Of a stretch of 52,963 bases of DNA, positions 33,176-41,885 are shown piece after piece. Made by a program: the position numbers and the translations under genes. The first letter of the stretch is position 1. Each line of letters opens with the position of its first letter. Origin of the DNA: Acidaminobacter sp. (GTDB lineage: Bacteria > Bacillota_A > Clostridia > Peptostreptococcales > Acidaminobacteraceae); assembly GCA_009881125.1 (NCBI GenBank), contig WXFH01000015.1, forward strand, positions 1 through 52,963, read 5' to 3'. The notes beneath the pieces were generated by a model, which was given only the letters and a program-made list of their open reading frames with translations, did no database searches and had not been told where the DNA came from.

Positions 33176-33946
33176 ATGATCCCCTCTGACTGGAATCTTC
33201 TAATTATAATGCTTATTCTGCTAAGAACAGGGTCGTTCGTCGCTACTGCGCCTCCTTTCTCTAACCGTGGTATTCCTTTATCATTAAAAGTACTTCTGTC
33301 AGTTGTTCTGAGTCTTAGCATCTATTTTTACGCATTTTCAGGAACTGCAGACCCAAAGCTATCGGATTCCCTTTATTTGCTGTATGCGATCAGGGAAATA
33401 GTCATGGGATTGGCCATGGGCTTTGTTGTGCAATTAGTTTTTGCTTCTGTTCAAATTGCAGGTCAATTGGTGGATTTCCAAATAGGTTTTTCAATGAGTG
33501 CTGTTTATAATCCAATGTCAGGTATGAACCAGGCCATTATGGGCCGACTATACGCAATGACTGCATTGGTTTTGATATTTATTACAAATACGCATCACCT
33601 TCTTTTAGCGACGTTCTATAAGTCATTCGAGATCATACCCCTTGGAAAGCAGTTTCCATTATCAAGCGGTTTAAATTGGATTATTGAAACCTTTAGTTAT
33701 TTTTTTGCAGTGGCATTCCAACTTGCAATCCCTATTGTTCTGGTTTTAATTATGACAGATTTAGTGATGGGTTTGGTCTCACGCACAATTCCCTCACTAA
33801 ATGTGCTTATGCTTGGGATGCCTTTAAAAACACTCACAGGACTGTTTTTTTCTGCCATGGCGCTGCCAATTCTAATTAGAAATTTGATCAAAGTAGTGGG
33901 TGATATGATGCCATACTTAGAGCAATGGATCTCGTTGGCGTCATAA
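33176..33946 (+). CDS. fliR: Flagellar export gate protein FliR
   Basis: A 256-residue, six-helix FliR. Characteristic parts are LLRTGSFVATAPPFSNRGIP near the N terminus, IREIVMGLAMGFVVQLVFAS, and QIAGQLVDFQIGFSMSAVYN. It completes the FliP5Q4R1 pore. The ATG immediately follows the fliQ stop; no separate strong ribosome site, so expression should depend on coupling. FliR and FlhB are separate here, though fused in some clostridia. Confidence 0.95.
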   Translation: MIPSDWNLLIIMLILLRTGSFVATAPPFSNRGIPLSLKVLLSVVLSLSIYFYAFSGTADPKLSDSLYLLYAIREIVMGLAMGFVVQLVFASVQIAGQLVDFQIGFSMSAVYNPMSGMNQAIMGRLYAMTALVLIFITNTHHLLLATFYKSFEIIPLGKQFPLSSGLNWIIETFSYFFAVAFQLAIPIVLVLIMTDLVMGLVSRTIPSLNVLMLGMPLKTLTGLFFSAMALPILIRNLIKVVGDMMPYLEQWISLAS

Positions 33947-33968
33947 TAAGTCGAAGAGGAGCAAGCAA

Positions 33969-35165
33969 GTGTATCATGATGACTGGAGACTGATTTCGCA
34001 AAGTTTTATGAATAAGCTTGGACTGCCAATAATAGTTTCAAATCGGCTGGTATTATCAGGCGTGGGAAGTATTGATCGACCGGGTATGTTTTGGTTTTCA
34101 GATGCTTCAGAAAAAGATAGCCGAACCGAAGCACCTTCTCATAAGAAGCTAGAGGATGCAAAAAAGAAGGGCCAGATTCCGAAAAGTCAAGATCTAAGCG
34201 CTGCCATCTCACTGGCAATAATGGCCGTATTACTCACTGTCCTACTAACATTGCTGTATGAGCAATCAATTATTATGTTCAGGAATGCACTTAGTAACAG
34301 ACTATACGCTGAACTCGCAGGTCAAGCATCTGGCGTACTTTTTAAATCTTATTTATCTGAAGCGGCTCTCATGACTGCGCCCATAGCGCTCATTATGATG
34401 ACCGCAGGGGTTATAGGCGGCTTGTTTCAGTCACAATTTCTGATAACCACAGATCCGTTAAAGCCTGATATTAAGCGATTAAATCCCATTCAAGGGTTTA
34501 AAAATATTTTTTCTCAAAAGGCATTTGTAGGATTAATAAAGAATTTGCTTAAACTGACATTGGTTGGATTGGTGATGTGGAATACACTGATAAGCCAATT
34601 GGATGACCTGATGAGAGCATCCCAGATGGACACAGGTAAACTATTCGGACTCTTTACTGGTTTGTTAGGCGGACTTCTTATCAACGTAGCGATTTTGATG
34701 GTTGTTTTGGGAGGTGCAGATTATTTTTATCAGCGCTTTGACTTTCGAAAAAGCATGCGTATGACAAAACAGGAAGTTAAAGAGGAGTATAAGTCGCTTG
34801 AAGGCGATCCGTTGGTTAAATCCTTTAGACGTCAGAAGCAGAAGCAGTTGGCACAGCAGCGAATGATGCAGCAGGTACCTGAGGCTACAGTGATTATTAC
34901 CAACCCGACACATTATGCCGTTGCAATACGCTACGATGACAAAAAGGATCAAGCACCTATAGTCATTGCGAAAGGGTTGGATTTCGTAGCGGAGAATATT
35001 AAAAGGATCGCTAATCAGCATCAGATCCCATTTGTCGAGGATAAACCATTGGCACAACAGCTTTACAAGCAAATCGAAGTTGGGCAGGAAGTTCCTGCTG
35101 TTCTATATCAAGCCATGGCGGAAGTGCTGGCGCTGATATATCGCGAGAATTCTAAAAGGAAGTGA
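33969..35165 (+). CDS. flhB: Flagellar export protein FlhB (with N-terminal extension)
   Basis: FlhB is the export switch protein: four membrane helices (about residues 70-260) and a cytoplasmic C-terminal domain that cleaves itself at NPTH, seen here in VIITNPTHYAVAIRY. The usual FlhB N terminus, FSDASEKDSRTEAPSHKKLE, begins only at about residue 43. The GTG at 33969 has AGAGGAG 7 bases upstream, while the ATG at 34086, which would give a standard 359-residue protein, has no visible site. So either a ~39-residue extension is made, or the internal ATG is used by coupling. Confidence 0.92.
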   Translation: MYHDDWRLISQSFMNKLGLPIIVSNRLVLSGVGSIDRPGMFWFSDASEKDSRTEAPSHKKLEDAKKKGQIPKSQDLSAAISLAIMAVLLTVLLTLLYEQSIIMFRNALSNRLYAELAGQASGVLFKSYLSEAALMTAPIALIMMTAGVIGGLFQSQFLITTDPLKPDIKRLNPIQGFKNIFSQKAFVGLIKNLLKLTLVGLVMWNTLISQLDDLMRASQMDTGKLFGLFTGLLGGLLINVAILMVVLGGADYFYQRFDFRKSMRMTKQEVKEEYKSLEGDPLVKSFRRQKQKQLAQQRMMQQVPEATVIITNPTHYAVAIRYDDKKDQAPIVIAKGLDFVAENIKRIANQHQIPFVEDKPLAQQLYKQIEVGQEVPAVLYQAMAEVLALIYRENSKRK

Positions 35166-35176
35166 GGCAAAGCCTG

Positions 35177-37255
35177 ATGGAAATACCAAATGACAGATGG
35201 TCAAGTTTCTTTGGAAAAAATATGGATGTCATATTGGCTTTCGCCGTCGTTGGCATTATTAGCATCATTCTTTTACCTGTACCACCTGGATTGCTTGATT
35301 TTTTGCTTGTCGTTAATATCTCACTCTCTGTGACGGTGCTGCTTTTAACATTATTCACCAGGGATGTACTTGAATTCTCAGCGTTTCCCACGCTTTTGCT
35401 GCTTCTAACACTTTATAGACTTGGATTAAACCTATCCAGTACAAAGCTGATTCTCGGTCAGGGCAATGCTGGCCAAGTCATAAATGCCTTTGCTGGATTT
35501 GTAACTGGTGACAGCTATATTGTTGGTGCAGTTGTCTTTGTGATCATCATTATCATTCAGTTGATTGTCATCACGAGCGGCGCAACCCGCGTAGCTGAAG
35601 TTGGAGCGAGATTTACACTGGACGCGATGCCGGGAAAACAAATGGCAATTGATGCGGATCTAAACGCAGGAATGATTCAAGAAGAGGAAGCAAGACAAAG
35701 GAGACTAAACCTACAACGTGAGGCTGATTTTTATGGAGCAATGGATGGATCGTCGAAATTCGTAAAAGGGGATGCGATCGCAGGTATCATCATAACCCTT
35801 ATAAATTTTGTAGGTGGCATTGCAATTTTTGCTGGTCAAAAGGGTTTAGGCATTGGTGAAGCAATTGATCAATTCGGAAAATTGACAATCGGCGACGGAC
35901 TGGTTTCACAGGTGCCAGCCGTTTTGGTTTCGGTAGCCGCAGGTATTTTGGTGACGAGATCTGCCAGTCGTGATGGTTTTGGAAAAGATTTAGGCAATCA
36001 GTTGTTTGCTAAGCCCAAAGTCATGATGGTTTCTTCTGTTGTACTCTTCATGTTTGGCCTTGTGCCCGCATTCCCAACGTTTCCGTTTTTAATTATGTCA
36101 TTTTTAAGCGCAATCGTAGGATGGCAGCTAAGAGATAATGAACGGAAGATACAGGCCGTGGTCACAGAACGCGAGTCAGCAATGACTCACTCGGAACGAC
36201 AGCCAGATCATCAGGTAATTGCAAAGCAGAAAGATGTACTGGCCATTGAGATTGGGTACGGGCTTTTAACATTAGTTGACAGCGGTGCAGACTCCGGGGA
36301 TCTATTGGAGCGTATTCTGATGGTCCGAAAGCAGTGCGCCTCCGAAATGGGTTTTGTGGTAGCACCCATAAGGATACGCGATAATTTAAGTCTCCAGCCC
36401 AATGCCTATGATATTCTTCTTAGAGGAAATCCTATTGCGCATGGTGAAATATACGCGAATAAACTTATGGTTATGGATCCCGGCAATGGTACCTTTCTTG
36501 TGGAAGGCATTGAAACAATAGAACCAACCTTTGGGATCAAAGCATTATGGATCGAGTCAGCGGAAAAGTCAAATGCTGAGATGCACGGCTACACGGTGGT
36601 GGACGCGACAACTGTAATGGTGACACACTTAAAAGAAACCATTATGATGCATGCAGATGAGTTGATTGGCAGACAGGAAGTACAAAAGCTGCTGGAGGAT
36701 GTAAAAGAGCAGTATAGCGTTGTCATAGATGAGCTAATCCCAGGAATCATGTCACTTGGCGAAGTTCAAAAAATTCTTCAAAATCTTGTCAGGGAAGGCG
36801 TAGCGATTAATGACTTAGGAACAATCCTGGAGACACTCGCGGATTATGGCACAATGTCCAAAGACATTGAAGTATTAACAGAATATGTGAGGCATACATT
36901 GAGTCGTTCAATAGTAAGTCGCTGGTTATCTTCAGATGGAAAACTGCATGTGATTACGTTGAGTGGCAGGCTTGAAGATTTGATTTATGCACACATACAG
37001 AAATCGTTGCAGGGATCATTTCCGGCATTAGATCCAGAAATGGCATCACAATTGATTGCCGATATTCAGGTTCAGGCGGAAATAGGAACACTGACAACAG
37101 ATCAAGTGGTTGTCCTTGCTGCCCCTCGAATAAGAGCAGCACTTAAGAACCTGATTTCGGGAAGTCTACCCAAATTGGCAGTGCTGTCACTAGGAGAAAT
37201 TCATCACCGCGTAGATTTGATATCGGTTGGGATGGTGGATATACATGATAATTGA
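35177..37255 (+). CDS. flhA: Flagellar export protein FlhA
   Basis: A 692-residue FlhA. The N-terminal half has about eight membrane helices with the FHIPEP-type region (VAEVGARFTLDAMPGKQMAI, DADLNAGMIQEEEARQRR, followed by EADFYGAMDGSSKFVKGDA). The C-terminal half is the cytoplasmic ring that docks chaperones and FliI/FliJ. The GTG at 35162 overlaps the likely ribosome site AAGGAAGTGAGG, so ATG 35177 is preferred. The end overlaps flhF. Confidence 0.96.
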   Translation: MEIPNDRWSSFFGKNMDVILAFAVVGIISIILLPVPPGLLDFLLVVNISLSVTVLLLTLFTRDVLEFSAFPTLLLLLTLYRLGLNLSSTKLILGQGNAGQVINAFAGFVTGDSYIVGAVVFVIIIIIQLIVITSGATRVAEVGARFTLDAMPGKQMAIDADLNAGMIQEEEARQRRLNLQREADFYGAMDGSSKFVKGDAIAGIIITLINFVGGIAIFAGQKGLGIGEAIDQFGKLTIGDGLVSQVPAVLVSVAAGILVTRSASRDGFGKDLGNQLFAKPKVMMVSSVVLFMFGLVPAFPTFPFLIMSFLSAIVGWQLRDNERKIQAVVTERESAMTHSERQPDHQVIAKQKDVLAIEIGYGLLTLVDSGADSGDLLERILMVRKQCASEMGFVVAPIRIRDNLSLQPNAYDILLRGNPIAHGEIYANKLMVMDPGNGTFLVEGIETIEPTFGIKALWIESAEKSNAEMHGYTVVDATTVMVTHLKETIMMHADELIGRQEVQKLLEDVKEQYSVVIDELIPGIMSLGEVQKILQNLVREGVAINDLGTILETLADYGTMSKDIEVLTEYVRHTLSRSIVSRWLSSDGKLHVITLSGRLEDLIYAHIQKSLQGSFPALDPEMASQLIADIQVQAEIGTLTTDQVVVLAAPRIRAALKNLISGSLPKLAVLSLGEIHHRVDLISVGMVDIHDN

Positions 37256-38294
37256 AAAATACATAGTAAGAGATATGGCTGAAGCGTTTGAGCGCGGCAA
37301 AGCGTCATTGGGAGATGACGCCATTCTTCTGACACAAAGGATTATTCGACAGAAAGGTTTTTGGGGTTTTTTTAAGCCAAAGCAACTTGAAGTTACTATG
37401 GCAATTGAACAGCGACCAATAAATAAAAAATCCGTGGGTGCGGTTTCAACGGCCGGATTATCAGCTAAAACGCCTTTGCCGCAGATTCAAGAGGATCTAT
37501 GGGCGGGATCGGCAGCAAAAGATTCAATGCTGACGAGAGAATTGGAAAGTATTGAAGAATTCAGGCGGTTTGCTTCTGTGAATCGCCTAGCTACCATGCA
37601 GGATTTAAAGTTAAAAAACATGCTGATTCGCCATTTTCTGCAAGAGACATTAGATCAGTTGACTTTTTCCGATATTGTAGATTCGGGCTGTGTTGCTTTT
37701 GTTGGATCGACAGGTGTAGGTAAAACTACAACTATAGCAAAAATTGCAGCACACGCCAAATTGAAGCATTCGAAAAAGGTCGGATTAATCACTATTGACA
37801 CTTATAGAATTGGAGCGGTCGAACAGTTAAAGATTTATGCTGATATTATGGATTTGTCAATGATGACTGTCATGACACCAATTGAAATGAAGCCGAGTTA
37901 TTTAAAATTATCCAAGACGTGTGACTTGATTTTAATTGACACACTTGGAACGAGTTACCGTAATCAACAACAAATTGAAGACATATGCCGATATCTTAAT
38001 GAAATTGAACACTTGAATAAAGTCGCAGTTGTACCCGCTACGCTGGATTTGGAAATATTTGAAAAAACCTTAGATACTTACCGCGAAATTGGCATTGATT
38101 GTACGATATTAACAAAACTGGATGAGATGGATAATCAAACTCGTTTATTTTCTTATGTGCGCCGTATGTCAGAACCTTTAGCCTACATTACAACTGGACA
38201 AAACGTACCTGATGATTTAGTGCGTGCAGACAGCAAAGCATTACTGTCATATCTCTGGGAGGGTGTAGAGCATGATGAAAGACCAAGCGCATGA
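37245..38294 (+). CDS. flhF: Flagellar biosynthesis GTPase FlhF
   Basis: A 349-residue SRP-family GTPase that sets flagellar position and number. The N terminus MIIEKYIVRDMAEAFERGKA is typical, a variable linker follows, and the NG domain has the P-loop GSTGVGKTTTIAKIA and TIDTYRIGAVEQLKIYADIM and TKLDEMDNQT. The open frame runs back to 37227, but the family N terminus fits the ATG at 37245, which overlaps the flhA end. flhG overlaps its 3' end. Confidence 0.94.
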   Translation: MIIEKYIVRDMAEAFERGKASLGDDAILLTQRIIRQKGFWGFFKPKQLEVTMAIEQRPINKKSVGAVSTAGLSAKTPLPQIQEDLWAGSAAKDSMLTRELESIEEFRRFASVNRLATMQDLKLKNMLIRHFLQETLDQLTFSDIVDSGCVAFVGSTGVGKTTTIAKIAAHAKLKHSKKVGLITIDTYRIGAVEQLKIYADIMDLSMMTVMTPIEMKPSYLKLSKTCDLILIDTLGTSYRNQQQIEDICRYLNEIEHLNKVAVVPATLDLEIFEKTLDTYREIGIDCTILTKLDEMDNQTRLFSYVRRMSEPLAYITTGQNVPDDLVRADSKALLSYLWEGVEHDERPSA

Positions 38295-39126
38295 ATTGAA
38301 ACAAAAAATGCTTCAGCCCTCAAAAAATGTGACAGTTTACGCTGTTGTGAGTGGAAAGGGTGGTGTTGGCAAATCAAACATCACTATTAATTTGGGGATA
38401 GCATTAAATCAGTCAGGGAAATCAGTCCTATTAATTGATGGCGACCTCGGAATGGCTAATTTGGATATATTAGCGGGTGTTGCCAGTCGCAGTACTTTAA
38501 TGGATTTTTTTGAAAGTGGAAAACCTATTGATGATATACTCATACATTATCAGGATGGACTTGACATACTGCCTGGAGGAAGTGGAATGCTTTCCCTTCA
38601 GAACAGCCAGGATGAAGTCATTAAGGAGTTTATTACCTCCCTGATTGGAAGTGGAAGATATGATGTGATCATGATTGACGCAGGCGCAGGCGTTGACGCT
38701 AAATTGATTTCTTTTGCTTCAGTCGCTCATGAAGTCATTTTGGTAACAGTTCCTGAACCGACTGCAATGGCAGATGCCTACAGCTTGGTTAAAATATTAT
38801 CTGTTTTTGAAATTAAGCACCGTATTCATCTAATTGTGAATCAAGTGTCCGGACAAAAACAAGCACAAGAAACCTATGAAAGACTCGATAAGGTGATTGG
38901 TACGTTTTTAAATGCCAAAATCGAGCTGTTAGGATATGTCGCTACAGATATGAAGGTTCGTGATGCTGTTTCAAGACAGATTCCATTTCTGATTGCATAT
39001 CCCGTCACTTTGGCCAGCAGAAATATTACGACACTTTGTGACCGAATGCTTGAAAGAAACAGCGAATTTTCATGGAGTTCATTGGGTGATTTAGTGTTTA
39101 GATTCATTAAAGTATTTGGGGCCTAA
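38272..39126 (+). CDS. flhG: MinD/ParA-family ATPase FlhG (YlxH)
   Basis: A 284-residue MinD-like ATPase, the antagonist of FlhF that limits flagellar number. The deviant Walker A is VVSGKGGVGKSNITINLG, switch I and Walker B regions include IDGDLGMANLDIL and IMIDAGAGVD. The N-terminal ~17 residues (QAHELKQKMLQ) contain the DQAxxLR-like stretch that activates FlhF. ATG 38272 and 38275 are equivalent candidates after GGGAGGG. Confidence 0.94.
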   Translation: MMKDQAHELKQKMLQPSKNVTVYAVVSGKGGVGKSNITINLGIALNQSGKSVLLIDGDLGMANLDILAGVASRSTLMDFFESGKPIDDILIHYQDGLDILPGGSGMLSLQNSQDEVIKEFITSLIGSGRYDVIMIDAGAGVDAKLISFASVAHEVILVTVPEPTAMADAYSLVKILSVFEIKHRIHLIVNQVSGQKQAQETYERLDKVIGTFLNAKIELLGYVATDMKVRDAVSRQIPFLIAYPVTLASRNITTLCDRMLERNSEFSWSSLGDLVFRFIKVFGA

Positions 39127-39149
39127 TTGAGGTCTGTCAGGAGGTCAAG

Positions 39150-39851
39150 GTGAAGGAAAAGTGGAAATCAAGCATAAAAATATATCAGAAAGTAGATATT
39201 ATTCTGCAAGATATGACATCTTCTCGAAGTTTTATACAAGATTTTGAAGAAGATCAACTCATGATAGGACCACCAGTTCAAAATGGAATAGAACGATTAT
39301 TGGAGAAAGGGGCAAAATATACAATACTTCTATATGGTGAGGAGCGGGTCTACACACTTGAGACCGAGATCGTTCATAGAACACAAGATGATCTCCCTAT
39401 GTATACCTTGAGAGTGAATAGATGTTTGGGGGAATTGCAGCGCAGACAGCATGTTAGAGCCATTGTGAATTTGCCTGTGCATTATGTTGCTATGTTAAAT
39501 GATGTGAAAGAGATTGAAAAGCAAATGGTTCACTCAGAAAGCTTAGATTTGTTTAAACTACAGGACTGTGATATTTGTGATGGCTGGATTCTAAATTTAA
39601 GCGCAAGTGGTGTTTGTTTGAGTATTGAGGAAAAAATTGATGCGGGTCAATCTGTTGTTCTTAGATTTGAATTAGAGGATCATACACTGACTCTTATTGG
39701 TGATATTTGTTATCGCGAATTAAGAATGCAATCAGGGAAGACAGGATACACTTATGGGATCTCTTTTTCTGGATTGAAACCTTCTTTCGAGGATAGGATT
39801 ATTCGTTATGTCTTTGCAAAAATAAGACAAAATCGACAATATGACCTGTGA
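39150..39851 (+). CDS. YcgR-like c-di-GMP-binding PilZ protein
   Basis: A 233-residue flagellar brake-type protein. An N-terminal YcgR_N-like domain (to about 100) is followed by a PilZ domain with both c-di-GMP contact motifs: RRQHVR and NLSASG. In enterobacteria and B. subtilis (YpfA/MotI type) such proteins slow the motor when c-di-GMP rises. The start is a GTG 7 bases after AGGAGG. Its place between flhG and sigD is common in Clostridia. Both motifs appear intact. Confidence 0.9.
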   Translation: MKEKWKSSIKIYQKVDIILQDMTSSRSFIQDFEEDQLMIGPPVQNGIERLLEKGAKYTILLYGEERVYTLETEIVHRTQDDLPMYTLRVNRCLGELQRRQHVRAIVNLPVHYVAMLNDVKEIEKQMVHSESLDLFKLQDCDICDGWILNLSASGVCLSIEEKIDAGQSVVLRFELEDHTLTLIGDICYRELRMQSGKTGYTYGISFSGLKPSFEDRIIRYVFAKIRQNRQYDL

Positions 39852-39877
39852 TAGATGTGACCAGAGGAGGCTAGTGA

Positions 39878-40591
39878 TTGGAAGCTATGATATATACTGA
39901 CCGACAGCAATTGATCATGGAGCATCTTCCGCTGGTCAACAAAGTAGTCAATCGAATCAGAATATCCAAGTTAGAGTTTGAACGGGATGATCTTGTTAAT
40001 ACAGGAATAATTGGGTTAATGGACGCAATTGATAAATTTGATGAAAAACATGGTGTCCCCTTTGAGCATTATGCGGGGATAAGAATTAGAGGTAGTATTT
40101 TAGATGCGTTAAGAAAAAATGGATCCCTTTCTAAAGAGCGGATAGCCTCATTGAAGAAATTCAATGAACATAAATCATTGCTTGAGCAGCAGTATCAGAG
40201 ACATTTAAGTGATTTTGAACTTTGCAATAACATGGAAATCTCTGTACAGCAATTGGGTGTACTATATCAGACAATGGCTTTATTGCCAATCATATCGTTA
40301 GATGAATTGTTATTTAGCGAAGATTCAGATTTTAGTTTGCTTGATAAAATTTCCTCTCAAGATTCACCTTTACCTGAGGAAACCATATTGAAAGAGGCTT
40401 TAAGTGATGCCCTGAGCAAAGCTATTTTCAAACTTTCAGATCGTGATCAATTGATTTTACAGTTATACTATGTTGAAGAATTAACATTCAAAGAAATTGC
40501 ATTAATTCTTGATGTTTCTGTACCGAGAGTCTCACAATTGCATACGCGTGCTATAGCAGAACTGAGAAACGTTCTGGAAGCTTGGAGGTGA
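39878..40591 (+). CDS. fliA: Flagellar sigma factor sigma-D (FliA family)
   Basis: A 237-residue FliA/WhiG-family sigma factor that directs late flagellar genes, here at least flgM (11970) and flagellin (15990), whose promoters fit its consensus. Region 2 reads DLVNTGIIGLMDAIDKFDEK, then YAGIRIRGSILDALRKNG; region 4 reads LYYVEELTFKEIALILDVSV, then PRVSQLHTRAIAELR. The start is a TTG 7 bases after AGAGGAGG. Activity should be held down by FlgM. Confidence 0.95.
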   Translation: MEAMIYTDRQQLIMEHLPLVNKVVNRIRISKLEFERDDLVNTGIIGLMDAIDKFDEKHGVPFEHYAGIRIRGSILDALRKNGSLSKERIASLKKFNEHKSLLEQQYQRHLSDFELCNNMEISVQQLGVLYQTMALLPIISLDELLFSEDSDFSLLDKISSQDSPLPEETILKEALSDALSKAIFKLSDRDQLILQLYYVEELTFKEIALILDVSVPRVSQLHTRAIAELRNVLEAWR

Positions 40592-40597
40592 TTGAGC

Positions 40598-40996
40598 ATG
40601 TTTGGCTACATCTCTGCAGGGTCATTTGTACTTATAACATCGGGTTTCCTTTTGTGGAACCATTCAAAAAAGAATGTGTTGCCTGAAAAAGATGTTATAG
40701 ATAATGAAATTGACTCAATAGAAAAGATTCTCTGGAAGCAGATGGATCAAAGGTTATTAAAAATTGAGCACGTTCTTGAAGTGTTAGCAGATCAGATCAT
40801 TAAAGACACCTCACATTTATCATCCAGTGGAACGACCATTGAACGTGATAAAGTTTTTTCCGATAGATACCAGTCTCAGATAGATCAGATCACGAGAATG
40901 ACAGATCGTGGCATCTCATTAGATGAAATTGCAAAAAAACTGAAAATGCATAAGGGGGAAGTCCAATTACTCTTCAATCTTTCAAAAAAATCATAA
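40598..40996 (+). CDS. SwrB-like membrane-anchored protein downstream of sigD
   Basis: A 132-residue protein with one N-terminal membrane helix (YISAGSFVLITSGFLLW), a helical middle, and a C-terminal stretch that looks like a helix-turn-helix (ISLDEIAKKLKMHKGEVQLL). It sits immediately after sigD, the place of SwrB in B. subtilis, which promotes assembly of the basal body; the family (DUF6115-type) shares this membrane-plus-HTH layout. GGAGGTGA before ATG 40598 fixes the start rather than TTG 40592. Function by analogy only. Confidence 0.75.
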   Translation: MFGYISAGSFVLITSGFLLWNHSKKNVLPEKDVIDNEIDSIEKILWKQMDQRLLKIEHVLEVLADQIIKDTSHLSSSGTTIERDKVFSDRYQSQIDQITRMTDRGISLDEIAKKLKMHKGEVQLLFNLSKKS

Positions 40997-41013
40997 ATAA
41001 ATCAGGGATCCCC

Positions 41014-41073
41014 ATGGTTTTTTTTGGCGCTGGTCTTTGGCTCGGCGCACTACTTATGCAATTGAGCATGTGA
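41014..41073 (+). CDS. Possible 19-residue hydrophobic small ORF
   Basis: Between the SwrB-like gene and flgF. ATG-initiated, wholly hydrophobic apart from its tail (MVFFGAGLWLGALLMQLSM), with a weak CAGGGA six bases upstream. It could be a small membrane peptide, the remnant of a lost gene, or chance. Nothing else in this 100-base gap stands out. Confidence 0.2.
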   Translation: MVFFGAGLWLGALLMQLSM

Positions 41074-41102
41074 CGATCTAAGGATCTAGGGGGGTGAGTC
41101 AA

Positions 41103-41870
41103 TTGATACGCTCTGTATACAAAACTGCAATGAGTATGCTTGTACAACAAAAAAAACAAGAAAACAATGCTAACAATATGGCAAATATATCCACTGTTGG
41201 ATTCAAGTCTAAAGAAATATTAACTGAAGCTTCTTTTTCTGAGGTGCTGGCTAATCATGCATCAGGAAATGGGAAATCGGCATTTGAGTTAGGTTCACTG
41301 CCCTTGGGTACGAGTATCTCTGGCTATGATACGGACTGGGAACAAGGTGTTATACTTCAGACGGGTAATGCTATGGATTTCGCACTTGAAGGAGAGGGTT
41401 TCTTCAAGTTTGAATCACCGCTCGGAGTGTTGTTGTCTAGAGATGGCGAGCTTCAGCAAAACAGCGATGGTATCTGGACAAATAAATCTGGTTTGAAATT
41501 ACTGAAGAACGGAGATTCTGGTAATTTAGAGTATATTCAGACAGAACCTGGACAAAGCATAGTAGTGACCGCTAATGGAAGCATTTTTGCAGACCAGCAG
41601 CGAATTGGGAGATTGATAGTTGTTCGACCAATTCAAAACGAACGAGTTGAAACTATGGATAGTGGGTTTTACCGTACGGGTATTGATAATTTGGAAGATT
41701 CTGACAAGACGACAATCTATCAAGGCGCCCTTGAAACATCTAATGTTGAGGCTGCTGAAGCCTTAATAGACATGATGTCAACGGGAAGATTACTACAAAC
41801 ACAGCAACGCATTTTAAACACTCTTGATGAGACAATGAATCGGGCAGCGAATGAGATTGGCAAACTATAA
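41103..41870 (+). CDS. flgF: Flagellar hook-basal body protein, FlgF type (FlhO-like)
   Basis: A 255-residue distal-rod family protein. The N terminus (KKQENNANNMANISTVGFKS) and C terminus (LETSNVEAAEALIDMMSTGR) are rod/hook signatures, with FALEGEGFFKFESP in the middle. AGGGGGG upstream favours the TTG at 41103 over the GTG at 41094. In Firmicutes two such genes (flhO, flhP) follow sigD or lie near it and form the distal rod. Which of the two is FlgF and which FlgG is set here by order only. Confidence 0.87.
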   Translation: MIRSVYKTAMSMLVQQKKQENNANNMANISTVGFKSKEILTEASFSEVLANHASGNGKSAFELGSLPLGTSISGYDTDWEQGVILQTGNAMDFALEGEGFFKFESPLGVLLSRDGELQQNSDGIWTNKSGLKLLKNGDSGNLEYIQTEPGQSIVVTANGSIFADQQRIGRLIVVRPIQNERVETMDSGFYRTGIDNLEDSDKTTIYQGALETSNVEAAEALIDMMSTGRLLQTQQRILNTLDETMNRAANEIGKL

Positions 41871-41885
41871 AAGGTGGGATCATTG

